Source of the DNA: Tenggerimyces flavus
Lineage (GTDB): Bacteria > Actinomycetota > Actinomycetes > Propionibacteriales > Actinopolymorphaceae
Length of the DNA: 64,000 bases
Reading direction: 5' to 3'
Assembly (NCBI RefSeq): GCF_016907715.1
Contig: NZ_JAFBCM010000001.1
Location: 1,054,001-1,118,000, forward strand
The notes under the pieces are model-generated. The model was not told where the DNA came from. It did no database searches and was given only the letters and a program-made list of their open reading frames with translations. A program made the translations under genes and the position numbers. Of the stretch, positions 18,563-31,904 are shown piece by piece (positions within the stretch are counted from its first letter, which is position 1; each line of letters opens with the position of its first letter).

Positions 18563-20311
18563 CTACGGTTGAGTCGGCTCAGACGGCTTGCCGCCGTTGC
18601 CGTTGGTCGACTTGACCTCGAGCTTGAAGTCGCCGTCATAGTCACGTTCGCCGGCCATGACCGCCTCCTCGACGACCTCCGTGCACTTCTCCTCGCGCCG
18701 CATCAGCGGGTCCTGGCTGAGATCGCGCGCCAGCGAGACGCACAACCCGATCATCACGAGCATGAACGGGAAGCCCGCGAGGATCGTGAAGTTCTGTAAC
18801 CCGGTCAACGCCTCGTTTCCGCCGTGACCGACCAGCAGCATGATCGCCGCGACCGCTCCGGTCAGCACACCCCAGAAGATGATCACCCACTTGCTCGGCA
18901 TCATCGACCCGCGCTGCGACAACGTGCCCATCACGATCGACGCCGCGTCCGCGCCGGAGACGAAGAAGATCGCGACGAGCACCATCACGAGCACGCTCAT
19001 CACCGCGCCGAGCGGGAAGTTCTCCAGCAGTCCAAACAGCTGGCCCTCCTGCGTACTCGCTCCCGCCAGGTCCGTGCCTCCGCGCTGCAGGTCGATCGCC
19101 GTACCACCGAAGATCACGAACCACAGCAGGGAAACCAGGCTCGGCACGAGCAGCACGCCGACCACGAACTGCCGGATCGTCCGGCCGCGGCTGATCCGCG
19201 CGATGAACAGGCCGACGAACGGCGTCCACGAGATCCACCAGGCCCAGTAGAAGACCGTCCAGCCCGCCATCCACTCCGCCATCGCGTCGCCGCCGGTCGC
19301 CTCGGTGCGCGCGGCCATCGCGGCGAGGTCCCGGAAGTAGTCGCCGACCGCGGACGGCAGGAGGTTGAGCAGAAAGATCGTCGGACCGACGACGAACACG
19401 AACACCGCGAGGGTGACGGCGAGCACCATGTTGATGTTCGACAGCCACTGGATGCCCTTCGCGATGCCGGACACCGCGGAGGCGACGAACGCGCACGTGA
19501 GCACCGCGATCACGGCGACGAGCAGCCCGCTACCGAACTGGCCGACCCAGCCGACCTCGTGCATGCCACGTCCGATCTGCAACGCGCCGAGGCCGAGCGA
19601 CGTGGCCGAGCCGAACAGCGTCGCGAAGATCGCGAGGATGTCGATCACCTTGCCTGCTGGGCCGTTCGCCCGCTTCTCGCCCAACAGTGGAGCGAACGCG
19701 GAGCTGAACAGCTGCTTGCGGCCCTTGCGGAACGTTCCGTACGCGAGCGCCAACCCGACGACCGCGTAGATCGCCCATGGATGCAGTGTCCAGTGGAACA
19801 ACGTCGTTGCCATCGCGGTGTCCACCGCCGCCGGCGTACCCGCCGCGGACGTTCCCGGCGGTGGTTCGGTGAAGTGACTGAGCGGCTCGGCGACGCCGAA
19901 GAACATCAGCCCGATCCCCATGCCGGCGCTGAACATCATCGCCACCCACGAGATCGTGCGGAACTCCGGCTGCTCGTCGTCGCGGCCCAGGGGGATGCGG
20001 CCGAACCGACCGAACGCGAGCCACAGGGTGTAGATGACGAAGCCCGACGCCGCGAGCACGAACGCCCACCCGACGTTGTGCTTGACCCACTCCAGCGCGG
20101 TCGAGGAGATCGAGCCGAGCGACTTGGTGGAGATCATGCCCCACACCACGAACACGAGCGTGATGCCCGCCGCGACCCCGAACACCACCCAGTCGACCCG
20201 CGCCCGCCGTCCCGCAGGCGACGCCGACACGCCGGTCACCGCCTCGGCCACACGTTGACCGGGCGTGCCCGGTCGTTCGGTCTTGGGTGATGTTCTCCGG
20301 GTCGGGCCCAT
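18563..20311 (-). CDS. BCCT-family betaine/carnitine/choline transporter
   Basis: A 582-residue permease with about 12 membrane segments. The BCCT signatures are GMGIGLMFFGVAEPLSH, WAIYAVVGLALAYG and the Trp-rich VFYWAWWISWTPFVGLFIARISRGRTIRQF. The family imports trimethylammonium osmolytes by Na+ or H+ coupling. ATG 20311 is chosen because GAGGG lies 6 bases upstream, although the frame opens earlier. It is inserted against the direction of the flanking dciA and gyrB genes, where most relatives have no gene. Confidence 0.9.
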   Translation of the reverse strand: MGPTRRTSPKTERPGTPGQRVAEAVTGVSASPAGRRARVDWVVFGVAAGITLVFVVWGMISTKSLGSISSTALEWVKHNVGWAFVLAASGFVIYTLWLAFGRFGRIPLGRDDEQPEFRTISWVAMMFSAGMGIGLMFFGVAEPLSHFTEPPPGTSAAGTPAAVDTAMATTLFHWTLHPWAIYAVVGLALAYGTFRKGRKQLFSSAFAPLLGEKRANGPAGKVIDILAIFATLFGSATSLGLGALQIGRGMHEVGWVGQFGSGLLVAVIAVLTCAFVASAVSGIAKGIQWLSNINMVLAVTLAVFVFVVGPTIFLLNLLPSAVGDYFRDLAAMAARTEATGGDAMAEWMAGWTVFYWAWWISWTPFVGLFIARISRGRTIRQFVVGVLLVPSLVSLLWFVIFGGTAIDLQRGGTDLAGASTQEGQLFGLLENFPLGAVMSVLVMVLVAIFFVSGADAASIVMGTLSQRGSMMPSKWVIIFWGVLTGAVAAIMLLVGHGGNEALTGLQNFTILAGFPFMLVMIGLCVSLARDLSQDPLMRREEKCTEVVEEAVMAGERDYDGDFKLEVKSTNGNGGKPSEPTQP

Positions 20312-22773
<2,462 letters not shown>

Positions 22774-22825
22774 ACCGCCGCACGGCTTGCCAGTTTCCGT
22801 CGTATGCCCTGAAGGAAAATAGCCA

Positions 22826-25419
<2,594 letters not shown>

Positions 25420-25423
<4 letters not shown>

Positions 25424-26160
25424 CGCTGAACGGCAGGGATGACGACACGATTGCGCAGGTCATCCCGACCGCGACAGGTCCGAACGGGCGTTCCGCCCAG
25501 CAGGTCCGCCCGGGTCAAGGGCGCCCCGACCCGCTTCGCCCCGATTCGCACCGTCCCGATCCCAATCGTCCCGAGCCGCGGATGGATCGCGGGCGACCCG
25601 ACCAGGTCCGCCCCGCGCCCACTCCGCCCCAGCCGGGCGGCTTGCGGCCCGGGGACACGGGGCAGTTCCCCCGGCCCCCGATGGGGCCGGATGCGGGACT
25701 GGGCGAGGTCCGTACCGACCGCCCCACGTTCCAGCCACCCGCCTCGCCTACGCCGGCGGCCGCCCCCGGCCCGCAGCTGCCCCGCAGCCGTGTCCGCCGC
25801 GCCCGCCTGCGTGCGGTCCGGCTCGACCCGTGGTCGGTGATGAAGACGGCGTTCCTGCTGTCAATCGCGTTCGGCATCATGACGATGGTCGCGGTCTTTG
25901 TGATCTGGAACGTCCTCGACGCGGCGGGTGTGTACGACTCGATCAGCCGCACCGTCGATGGCGTCCTGGCGAGCCCGAACGCGGAGCCGTTCAACCTCAA
26001 GGACTTCATCGGCCTCGAGCGGGTGCTGGGAATCACGTCCCTGGTGTGCGTCGTGGACGTGGTCTTGATCACAGCCCTGGCCACACTGGGCGCCTTCCTC
26101 TACAACCTCTCCGCCAGCCTCCTCGGCGGCGTCGAGGTCACGTTGGCCGAGGAGGACTAG
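25420..26160 (+). CDS. DUF3566 domain membrane protein
   Basis: A 246-residue protein. The N-terminal 125 residues are Pro/Arg-rich and probably disordered. The C-terminal DUF3566 domain (from [18 protein letters not shown]) has two membrane helices at about residues 140-165 and 205-232. The family is found downstream of gyrA across actinobacteria (Rv0007 in M. tuberculosis); its function is not established. The start codon overlaps the gyrA stop (GTGA), so it is translationally coupled. Confidence 0.88.
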
Positions 26161-26226
26161 GCCGGCTCAGAACCCATTTTCTGCGCCCGGTAGGCTTGCG
26201 GTACGCTGCCTGCTCGGTGCAGCAAG

Positions 26227-26301
26227 GGGCCTATAGCTCAGTTCGGTTAGAGTGCTTCCCTGATAAGGAAGAAGTCGGTGGTTCAAGTCCACCTAGGCCC
26301 A
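26227..26301 (+). tRNA. ileT: tRNA-Ile (GAT)
   Basis: A cloverleaf of 75 nt. The acceptor stem pairs GGGCCTA with TAGGCCC, the anticodon loop CTGATAA gives anticodon GAT, and the T arm carries TTCAAGT. No CCA is encoded. It is in the standard place after gyrA/DUF3566. Confidence 0.97.
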
Positions 26302-26329
26302 CAATTTCTCTGGCGTGAGGAGTCAGGTG

Positions 26330-26461
26330 ATGAAGAAGGTCATCCTCGCAGCGGTCGTCATCGCCGGGGGCTGGTTCGTGTACAAGCGACTCCAGGCCGG
26401 CCGCGCCGAAGAAAACCTGTGGGCAGAGGCAACAGACCCCATCACCCCCTCCTCCCACTAA
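26330..26461 (+). CDS. DLW-39 family small membrane protein
   Basis: A 43-residue protein: short basic start MKKV, one hydrophobic helix (ILAAVVIAGGWFVYKRL), then an acidic tail with the ENLWAEATD motif characteristic of the actinobacterial DLW-39 family. ATG 26330 is preceded by GAGGAGTCAGGTG, with GGAG about 8 bases away. It lies between tRNA-Ile and tRNA-Ala. The function is unknown. Confidence 0.8.
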   Translation: MKKVILAAVVIAGGWFVYKRLQAGRAEENLWAEATDPITPSSH

Positions 26462-26510
26462 CCCCCACCACCACCTCCGCGGCGCCCACCACCTCCCCGC
26501 GCCGCCTCCC

Positions 26511-26583
26511 GGGGGCGTAGCTCAACTGGCAGAGCACTGCCTTTGCAAGGCAGGGGTTAGGGGTTCGAGTCCCCTCGTCTCCA
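26511..26583 (+). tRNA. alaT: tRNA-Ala (TGC)
   Basis: A 73-nt cloverleaf. The acceptor GGGGGCG pairs with CGTCTCC (two G-U pairs), the anticodon loop TTTGCAA gives TGC, and the T arm has GGTTCGAGTCC. No CCA is encoded. Its 3' half is duplicated 832 bp downstream, indicating use as an integration site. Confidence 0.97.
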
Positions 26584-26584
26584 C
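26542..26584 (+). repeat. attL: Attachment-site repeat, tRNA-Ala side
   Basis: 43 bp from the anticodon loop to the 3' end of tRNA-Ala, matching 27374-27416 with a single difference (A at 26552, T at 27384). The identity block ends just past the tRNA, as expected when an integrase recombines into the 3' part of a tRNA gene and the element carries the replacement end. Confidence 0.85.
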
Positions 26585-26829
26585 ACACGACTAAGGCCCC
26601 GGGTCAACCGGCTGTCCGGCGGCCTGGGCCACTCTCGTTCCGAGGCGGAAATCGGCGCTCATGCCAAGTCCGTGCCAGATCTCACTTGGTCGCACGCGGC
26701 TCGGCCAGGGCCGCAAGATCGATGTGAAGCGTTCAGGGAGTCGGCGACGACGACTCGGTCTTGCGGGCGCTTGGCCCCTCATCGGCCGCGTCGGGACGCA
26801 CCAATCTAGAGGCGCGGCATCCTGGCACA

Positions 26830-27165
26830 ATGGCCAAGCCTTTATCACGGAACCGTGTGCACGGTGACCGATTGTGGGACGACCAGGGCCGTGTCTGGAC
26901 CTGCACCAGGGCCGCCTGGGCGACAGCGCGGGATATCGAGCACGTCTTGCGCACAGGCAAACGCATTGTTGTGCAGGGCTTCGGCCGGCCAATGATCTGG
27001 GTTCCGCCAGAACATTGCGAGGCATGCTGGACGTCGATCCGTCAGCACTTGGAGTCACGCGAGGCGTCCCACGGCCCGGAGCCCGACGCCGAAGGCCTCA
27101 CCTATATCGCCAGGATCTGGCAGAGCGGCGAGGACCGCCTCCTTGCATTCGAGGCGTGCTGCTAG
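26830..27165 (+). CDS. Hypothetical protein in the tRNA-Ala island
   Basis: A 111-residue protein with no family recognised. It has a central GFGRPMIWVPPEHCEACW segment with two Cys and a WQSGEDRLLAFEACC end. ATG 26830 is used; the frame is open for another 23 codons upstream. It is the only plausible gene between the duplicated tRNA-Ala ends. Its lower GC and codon use, less biased to G/C at third positions than the neighbours (for example CATTGTTGTG, TTGCATTCG), fit foreign origin. It is probably a leftover cargo gene of an integrative element. Confidence 0.5.
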   Translation: MAKPLSRNRVHGDRLWDDQGRVWTCTRAAWATARDIEHVLRTGKRIVVQGFGRPMIWVPPEHCEACWTSIRQHLESREASHGPEPDAEGLTYIARIWQSGEDRLLAFEACC

Positions 27166-27519
27166 CCGTCCCGGACCCCTGCTGGTGCCGTCCTCCTCGC
27201 ACGCCAGTCTTCGGTGTCCACTTCACGCGTCAAGGGCGCCTTGCGGCGTCACTTCGTGATCTTCGACCCTTGACCTCCTCCACTACTGTCTACGGGCTGG
27301 CAGTTGCGAGGACGACGGCGACGGACCTGCATCCGAGTGAGCACGCCGTACTACGCGGCGCACCAGGCACACATTTGCAAGGCTGGGGTTAGGGGTTCGA
27401 GTCCCCTCGTCTCCACCATCCTCGACCTACTTGCGTGCAACAGATGTCACGTAATCAGTCGATCAACGTCACCGCCGGCGTCCCCGGGCACCTGGCCGCT
27501 TGGTACGCCTGCTCCGTCT
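27166..27519. other. Non-coding stretch with stem-loop and island end
   Basis: A 354-bp stretch. GTCAAGGG at 27229-27236 and CCCTTGAC at 27267-27274 form an 8-bp inverted repeat around a 30-base loop, possibly a terminator for the island gene. The second tRNA-Ala fragment lies at 27374-27416. Nothing else convincing is seen; short frames here lack support. Confidence 0.5.
27374..27416 (+). repeat. attR: Attachment-site repeat, distal copy (tRNA-Ala 3' fragment)
   Basis: A 43-bp near-identical copy of the tRNA-Ala 3' half (TTTGCAAGGC...CTCCAC). No 5' half precedes it (the upstream bases CCAGGCACACA are unrelated), so it cannot make a tRNA. Direct repeats of this kind mark the far end of an element integrated in a tRNA gene. 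Confidence 0.85.
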
Positions 27520-28377
27520 TCAGACCGAGGTGGTGATCTGGTGGCGGCTGATGAAGGTGGCCGCAAGGCGGCCGAGTGTCGCGGGATCCCGGAGTGGCAG
27601 TAGGTGATCGGTGCCGGGGACTGTGGTCGTCTCGGTGTCGGCGGCCAGCATCGCGGCGAGGTGGGCGCTGATCGCATGGACCATGGGTGGGCTGTCGCCG
27701 CCCTGCACGAAGAGCACGGGTTGGGTGACCCTCGACCCGACGGCTTGGTCGAACGTCCAGTGCTGAACGGCGGGGACCTCGTCGCGGAAGAAGAAGCCGC
27801 AGTCGCGCTCCGCGCGCTGGAGGCCCTCCGGACCGAGGGCGGCGAGCAGCACGTCACGATAATCCTCGGCACACACCTGACGCATGAACGAGTCGAACAG
27901 AGGCCGTAGATCGGTACTCTCCCGGGCCAGAGCCGCCATCGCTCGGTAGGACTCGCCGATGCCGGCAGCCTCAGTAGGCGGCGCGAGGGCGGGCGCGATG
28001 GCCGGCTCGACGAGCACGAGGCTCTGCACCAGCTCAGGGCGGTCGGCCGCGAGCTGGAGGCAGATCAACGATCCCGAGGAGTGCCCGAGAACGTGGGCTC
28101 GCCGGATCTGCAGGCTGTCGAGGACGGCTGCGCAGTGCCGCGCATGGTCGGCGATCGTCAGGTGCTGACCCGGCGGTGGCGCTGTCGTGTCGTACCCGAC
28201 CCGACGCGTCTCCAGCACGCGGAAGTCCCTGACCGTGGCGTCGCCAGCCAGCGGAGCGAACCACGCATCGAACACCCCCGCATGGACGAGCAGCAGCGGC
28301 TCGCCCTTACCTCGTTCGACGAACTCCACCCTCTCCCCGCCGACGTCCAACCGGTGCACTACCGCATTGCCGTTCAT
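27520..28377 (-). CDS. Alpha/beta hydrolase
   Basis: A 285-residue cytoplasmic hydrolase. The nucleophile elbow is GHSSGS (Ser100), the oxyanion region LLLVHAG lies near residue 30, and the C-terminal His is in GTDHLLPL. It is a typical esterase/lyase-type fold with no identifiable substrate. ATG 28377 is preferred, with a GAGGGG run upstream; the frame opens 10 codons earlier. It is divergent from a TetR gene 62 bp away, which probably controls it. Confidence 0.85.
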   Translation of the reverse strand: MNGNAVVHRLDVGGERVEFVERGKGEPLLLVHAGVFDAWFAPLAGDATVRDFRVLETRRVGYDTTAPPPGQHLTIADHARHCAAVLDSLQIRRAHVLGHSSGSLICLQLAADRPELVQSLVLVEPAIAPALAPPTEAAGIGESYRAMAALARESTDLRPLFDSFMRQVCAEDYRDVLLAALGPEGLQRAERDCGFFFRDEVPAVQHWTFDQAVGSRVTQPVLFVQGGDSPPMVHAISAHLAAMLAADTETTTVPGTDHLLPLRDPATLGRLAATFISRHQITTSV

Positions 28378-28390
28378 CACGCCGCCCCCC

Positions 28391-28418
28391 TCAATTGGTA
28401 CCACCAAGACTTAATTGA
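28391..28418. promoter_or_regulatory. Probable TetR operator between hydrolase and TetR genes
   Basis: An interrupted palindrome TCAATT-N16-AATTGA, in an unusually AT-rich spot between divergent starts at 28377 and 28440. Position and symmetry suggest the adjacent TetR protein binds here and represses both genes. Confidence 0.5.
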
Positions 28419-28439
28419 CCTGAGTGCTACTGTAGCGAC

Positions 28440-29102
28440 ATGGCACGTCCCGTCAACCCCACCGCCCGCAAGTACCGCTCCACCGTCCGCACCGAGCAGG
28501 CCCAGCTCACCCGCCGGCGGATCCTGGACGCCGCGACCCGGCTGTTCGTGACGAACGGCTATGCCGGCACGACGGTCAACGCGGTCGCGGCCGAAGCCGG
28601 CGTCGTGGCCGAAACGATCTACTCCACCTTGGGGGGCAAACGAGGACTCCTGGAAGGTGTCATCGACGCCACGATCGTCGCCTACCTGGCACCGCTCCAC
28701 GACCCAGATCACGATCGATCGAGTCGATGGGCAGAGATCGATCGCCTCAGCAGTGCACGCGAACGGTTGCGCGCCTGGGCAGAGCTGGTCTGTCAGATCC
28801 TCGCCCACACCAGCCCGATCCACGCCCTGATCCGAGGCGCCGCGGACGGCGAACCCTTCGCGCTGCAACTGCGTGAACGACTGTTACGGGAGCGCCTCGC
28901 TGACATCACCATGTCGGTCGAGAGGTACGTCGGCGACGCCCTGCGTCCCGGGCTCACCGTGGCCCAAGCCAGTGCACGCGCCTGCGCCCTGGCCAGCCCT
29001 GAGCTGCATCACCTTCTCACCGTCGAGCTCGGCTGGACACCGCCACAGCATCAAGCGTGGCTGTGCGAGCTCCTCCAAGTCGAGCTGCTCGGACCTGAAT
29101 AG
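28440..29102 (+). CDS. TetR/AcrR-family transcriptional regulator
   Basis: A 220-residue protein. The N-terminal helix-turn-helix spans about residues 22-65 (RRRILDAATRLFVTNGYAGTTVNAVAAEAGVVAETIYSTLGGKRGLL). The ligand-binding C-terminal domain is of unknown specificity. It is divergent from the alpha/beta hydrolase and convergent with the large regulator that follows. Confidence 0.88.
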   Translation: MARPVNPTARKYRSTVRTEQAQLTRRRILDAATRLFVTNGYAGTTVNAVAAEAGVVAETIYSTLGGKRGLLEGVIDATIVAYLAPLHDPDHDRSSRWAEIDRLSSARERLRAWAELVCQILAHTSPIHALIRGAADGEPFALQLRERLLRERLADITMSVERYVGDALRPGLTVAQASARACALASPELHHLLTVELGWTPPQHQAWLCELLQVELLGPE

Positions 29103-29136
29103 GTACCGGTTCGGGTGAGCAGGTCGACCATGCCCT

Positions 29137-31830
29137 CTAGGTGGGGCGGCGGGTGGCGAGGGTGGCGAGTTCGGTGCGGTTGGTGATCTCGAGCTTGGCG
29201 AAGATGTGGGCCAGGTGGGCCTTGACGGTGCCGCGGCTCATGAACAATCGGGCCGCGATCGCTGGGTTGTTGAGGCCCTCAGCGACCAGGCGGGCGACGT
29301 CGAGCTCGGTCGGGGTCAGGCTGGCCCAGCCGCTGGTGGGGCGGCCCCGGGTGCCGCGGGTGCGGCGGCAGAGGGCGACTGCTTCGTCCAACGACATCGT
29401 CGAGCCGTCCGACCAGGCCTCCTCGTACGCCTCGTCGCCCAGGGCAGCGCGCAACCGGGCGCAAGTCTGGTCGAACGCTGTCTGGGCAAACGCCGGGCGC
29501 GGCAGCATCGAGGCGGCGGAGGCCGCCGCGAGCGTACGGACGTCGTCAGGCGCCGGTCGGAGAACGCTCGCGACCGACGCGATCGCCTCCAGGCTGACCG
29601 GCAGGAACGCGCGGAGGCCGTGGTCGACGCGTTCGGCCAGCGCCGCGTGATGCAGGTCGAGAGCAACGCCGAGCTGATCCGGAGAGCGAGCAACTAGCGC
29701 GCCTCGGACGTCGAGCGCCGCCGCCCGGACGAACGGCAGGTCGAAGTGGTCGGCGAGCTCCAACGCGCGCGAGACCGTCGCCGCAGCCTCGTCCAACCGG
29801 TCCAGAGCAAGCAGCGCGGCAGCCAGCCCCGGTAGCGCGTGGGCGGCCAGCCAGGTCGGCGATCCGCCGTCGGTCGAGCCCGCCTCCCGCGAGAACCACC
29901 CCACCGCCGCCAACGGGTCGCCGCCGAGCAGGCTGAGTACGCCCATCGTGCGCGCGAGACCAGGTACCCAGGGAGACGCGCCGGACTCGTCGACCAGCCG
30001 AAGGTCCGGATCCACCGTCGCCAGCGCGCCCTCCACATCTCCCGTCAAGCCCTGGATCATCGCCAGCGTCGACCGCGCCCCGCCGATCCGCAGGTAGTCA
30101 CCGAGCGGCTCCGCGAGCCGAAGGGCCGACAACGCCAGGTCGCGGGCATCACCAACGGAACCCGCATACAAACTGCCCAGGGCCCGATAAGACAACAAGG
30201 TCGACGCCACCCCGCGGTGCCGGCGCAGCAGGATCGGCAGTGCAGCCTCCGTGACCGAAGCCGCCTCGACGTGCCGGTCCCGCAGGTGGAGCACGATCGC
30301 TTGCAGAGCAGGCGAAGCACCGAGGACGAACGAGTTGCCGGAAGCCTTGGCCGCCTCAGAGGCGACCTCGCACAGGGACCAAGCCGCGTCGAAGTCGGTG
30401 TAGAACCGGCCCACCGCGGCAAGCGTCAGGCACAGAGCACGCAAGCCCTCGTCGCCGAGCTCGGTGGCGAGCTCCAGCGCCCGCGTGGCGGCGTCGTACT
30501 CCAGGTCCAGCGGCGCCGCCGTGTCCGCGACCAACGCGATCCCCGTCAGCAGCCGAGCCTGCGTGAGCGAATGGTCAGCAGGCGCACGTGAAACGGCCCG
30601 GCGCAGGTACCCGATGCCCTCGCGACCGAGCCGGTCCAGGTGCCACATCCACGGCAGCGCCGCCGCGAGCCGGCGACCGTCCGTGGGATCCGCCGCCGCG
30701 AGGCCCCACTCGAGGGCCGCGCGCAGGTTCGCGTGCTCAGGCAGGATCAACGCCTGCCAGGCGTCGAGGTCCTGTTCGAGAACGGCCTCCGCAGACTCGG
30801 CGAAGCGCACGCACCAGGCCACGTGGGCGTCGCGTACGGCCGCGTCCTCCCCCGACTCCAGCAGCCGGGCGGCGGCGTACGCACGGATCGTCTCGAGCAG
30901 CCGGTACCGGATGGCGTCGCCGTGTCGTTCGGTCATCACCAGCGACTTGTCGACCAGCCGGCCGATCGCGGGCAGCGACAGCTCGGCCACCGCGTCCAGC
31001 CCGAACGACCCCGCGAACACAGCCAGCCGCCGGAACAGAACCCGATCGCCCTCGTCCAGCAGCGCGTGACTCCACCCGATCGACCCGGCGAGCGTCTGCT
31101 GCCGCCGCTGGGCCCCGCGCGGACCTCGCACGAGCAGCCGGAACCGATCATCCAGACCGGAAAGGATCTGCTGCGGCGTCAGGCTCCCCAGCCACGCCGC
31201 GGCCAGCTCCAACGCGAGCGGGATTCCATCGAGGTGAACGACGATCTTCCGCACAGCCGCCTCGGAGTCCGGATCGAGAACGAACGACGGCTGGACGTGC
31301 ATCGCGCGATCGACGAACAGCTGTACGGCGTCGTCGTCCTCCAGCGGCGGCACCCGCCAGACGACCTCCCCCGGAACGCGCAGTGGCTCCCGGCTGGTGA
31401 CGAGCAACGTGAGGTCCGGACAAGAGCGCAACAGCTCAGCGGCGAGCGAAGCGACGGCATCGATCAGATGCTCGGCGTTGTCGAGGCAGAGCAGTACGCG
31501 CCGTCCAGTGAGCCCGGCGACCAGCGAACCCAGAGGCTGAACGGGGACGCCGACCGCGCCACCCACGGCCTCGGCGACCGAATCGTCCGGAGCCAGTAGC
31601 GAAAGGTCGACAAACCACACATCGTCGGCAAACAGAGCGGTGTGCGCGGAAGCGGCCTCGAGCGCCAGCCGGGTCTTCCCCGCGCCGCCAGGCCCGGTCA
31701 GCGTCACCAGGCGCGCGGTCGCCAGGAGCTTGTCGACCGCGGCCAGATCCGAGGCCCGGCCGATGAACGAGGTGAGCTGGACCGGCAGGTTCATCGAGCG
31801 CTCAGTGTGCCAGCCGCGGGAGTTGGCCAC
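29137..31830 (-). CDS. Large ATPase-type LuxR regulator (AfsR/MalT-like, STAND)
   Basis: An 897-residue protein from GTG 31830; alternatives are an ATG at 31794 or a longer frame to 31887. The order is LPVQLTSFIGR leader, NB-ARC-like NTPase with Walker A GPGGAGKT (46-53), LLCLDNAEHL (Walker B-like) and VTSREPLRV sensor, then winged helix, TPR-like helical repeats over about 500 residues, and a C-terminal GerE/LuxR helix-turn-helix (LTPTELDVARLVAEGLNNPAIAARL...VKAHLAHIFAKLEITNRTEL). STAND ATPases of this type switch transcription on ligand binding. It is divergent from the glycoside-hydrolase-like gene (74 bp between starts), a possible target. Confidence 0.88.
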   Translation of the reverse strand: MANSRGWHTERSMNLPVQLTSFIGRASDLAAVDKLLATARLVTLTGPGGAGKTRLALEAASAHTALFADDVWFVDLSLLAPDDSVAEAVGGAVGVPVQPLGSLVAGLTGRRVLLCLDNAEHLIDAVASLAAELLRSCPDLTLLVTSREPLRVPGEVVWRVPPLEDDDAVQLFVDRAMHVQPSFVLDPDSEAAVRKIVVHLDGIPLALELAAAWLGSLTPQQILSGLDDRFRLLVRGPRGAQRRQQTLAGSIGWSHALLDEGDRVLFRRLAVFAGSFGLDAVAELSLPAIGRLVDKSLVMTERHGDAIRYRLLETIRAYAAARLLESGEDAAVRDAHVAWCVRFAESAEAVLEQDLDAWQALILPEHANLRAALEWGLAAADPTDGRRLAAALPWMWHLDRLGREGIGYLRRAVSRAPADHSLTQARLLTGIALVADTAAPLDLEYDAATRALELATELGDEGLRALCLTLAAVGRFYTDFDAAWSLCEVASEAAKASGNSFVLGASPALQAIVLHLRDRHVEAASVTEAALPILLRRHRGVASTLLSYRALGSLYAGSVGDARDLALSALRLAEPLGDYLRIGGARSTLAMIQGLTGDVEGALATVDPDLRLVDESGASPWVPGLARTMGVLSLLGGDPLAAVGWFSREAGSTDGGSPTWLAAHALPGLAAALLALDRLDEAAATVSRALELADHFDLPFVRAAALDVRGALVARSPDQLGVALDLHHAALAERVDHGLRAFLPVSLEAIASVASVLRPAPDDVRTLAAASAASMLPRPAFAQTAFDQTCARLRAALGDEAYEEAWSDGSTMSLDEAVALCRRTRGTRGRPTSGWASLTPTELDVARLVAEGLNNPAIAARLFMSRGTVKAHLAHIFAKLEITNRTELATLATRRPT

Positions 31831-31904
31831 CTGGCCGATGTTCCGCTCGCGCGATTCGCGAACGCTGGGAGCATCCCCGACGAGCAACCAAGGAGTCCCA
31901 CGAA

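Noticed and set aside
26591-27058. Minus-strand frame in the tRNA-Ala island as a possible integrase remnant
   Set aside because: No tyrosine-recombinase R-H-R-Y pattern or other motif could be found, and the plus-strand frame is the better candidate.
27360-27416. A second tRNA-Ala gene
   Set aside because: Only the 3' half is present; the acceptor 5' strand and D arm are missing.
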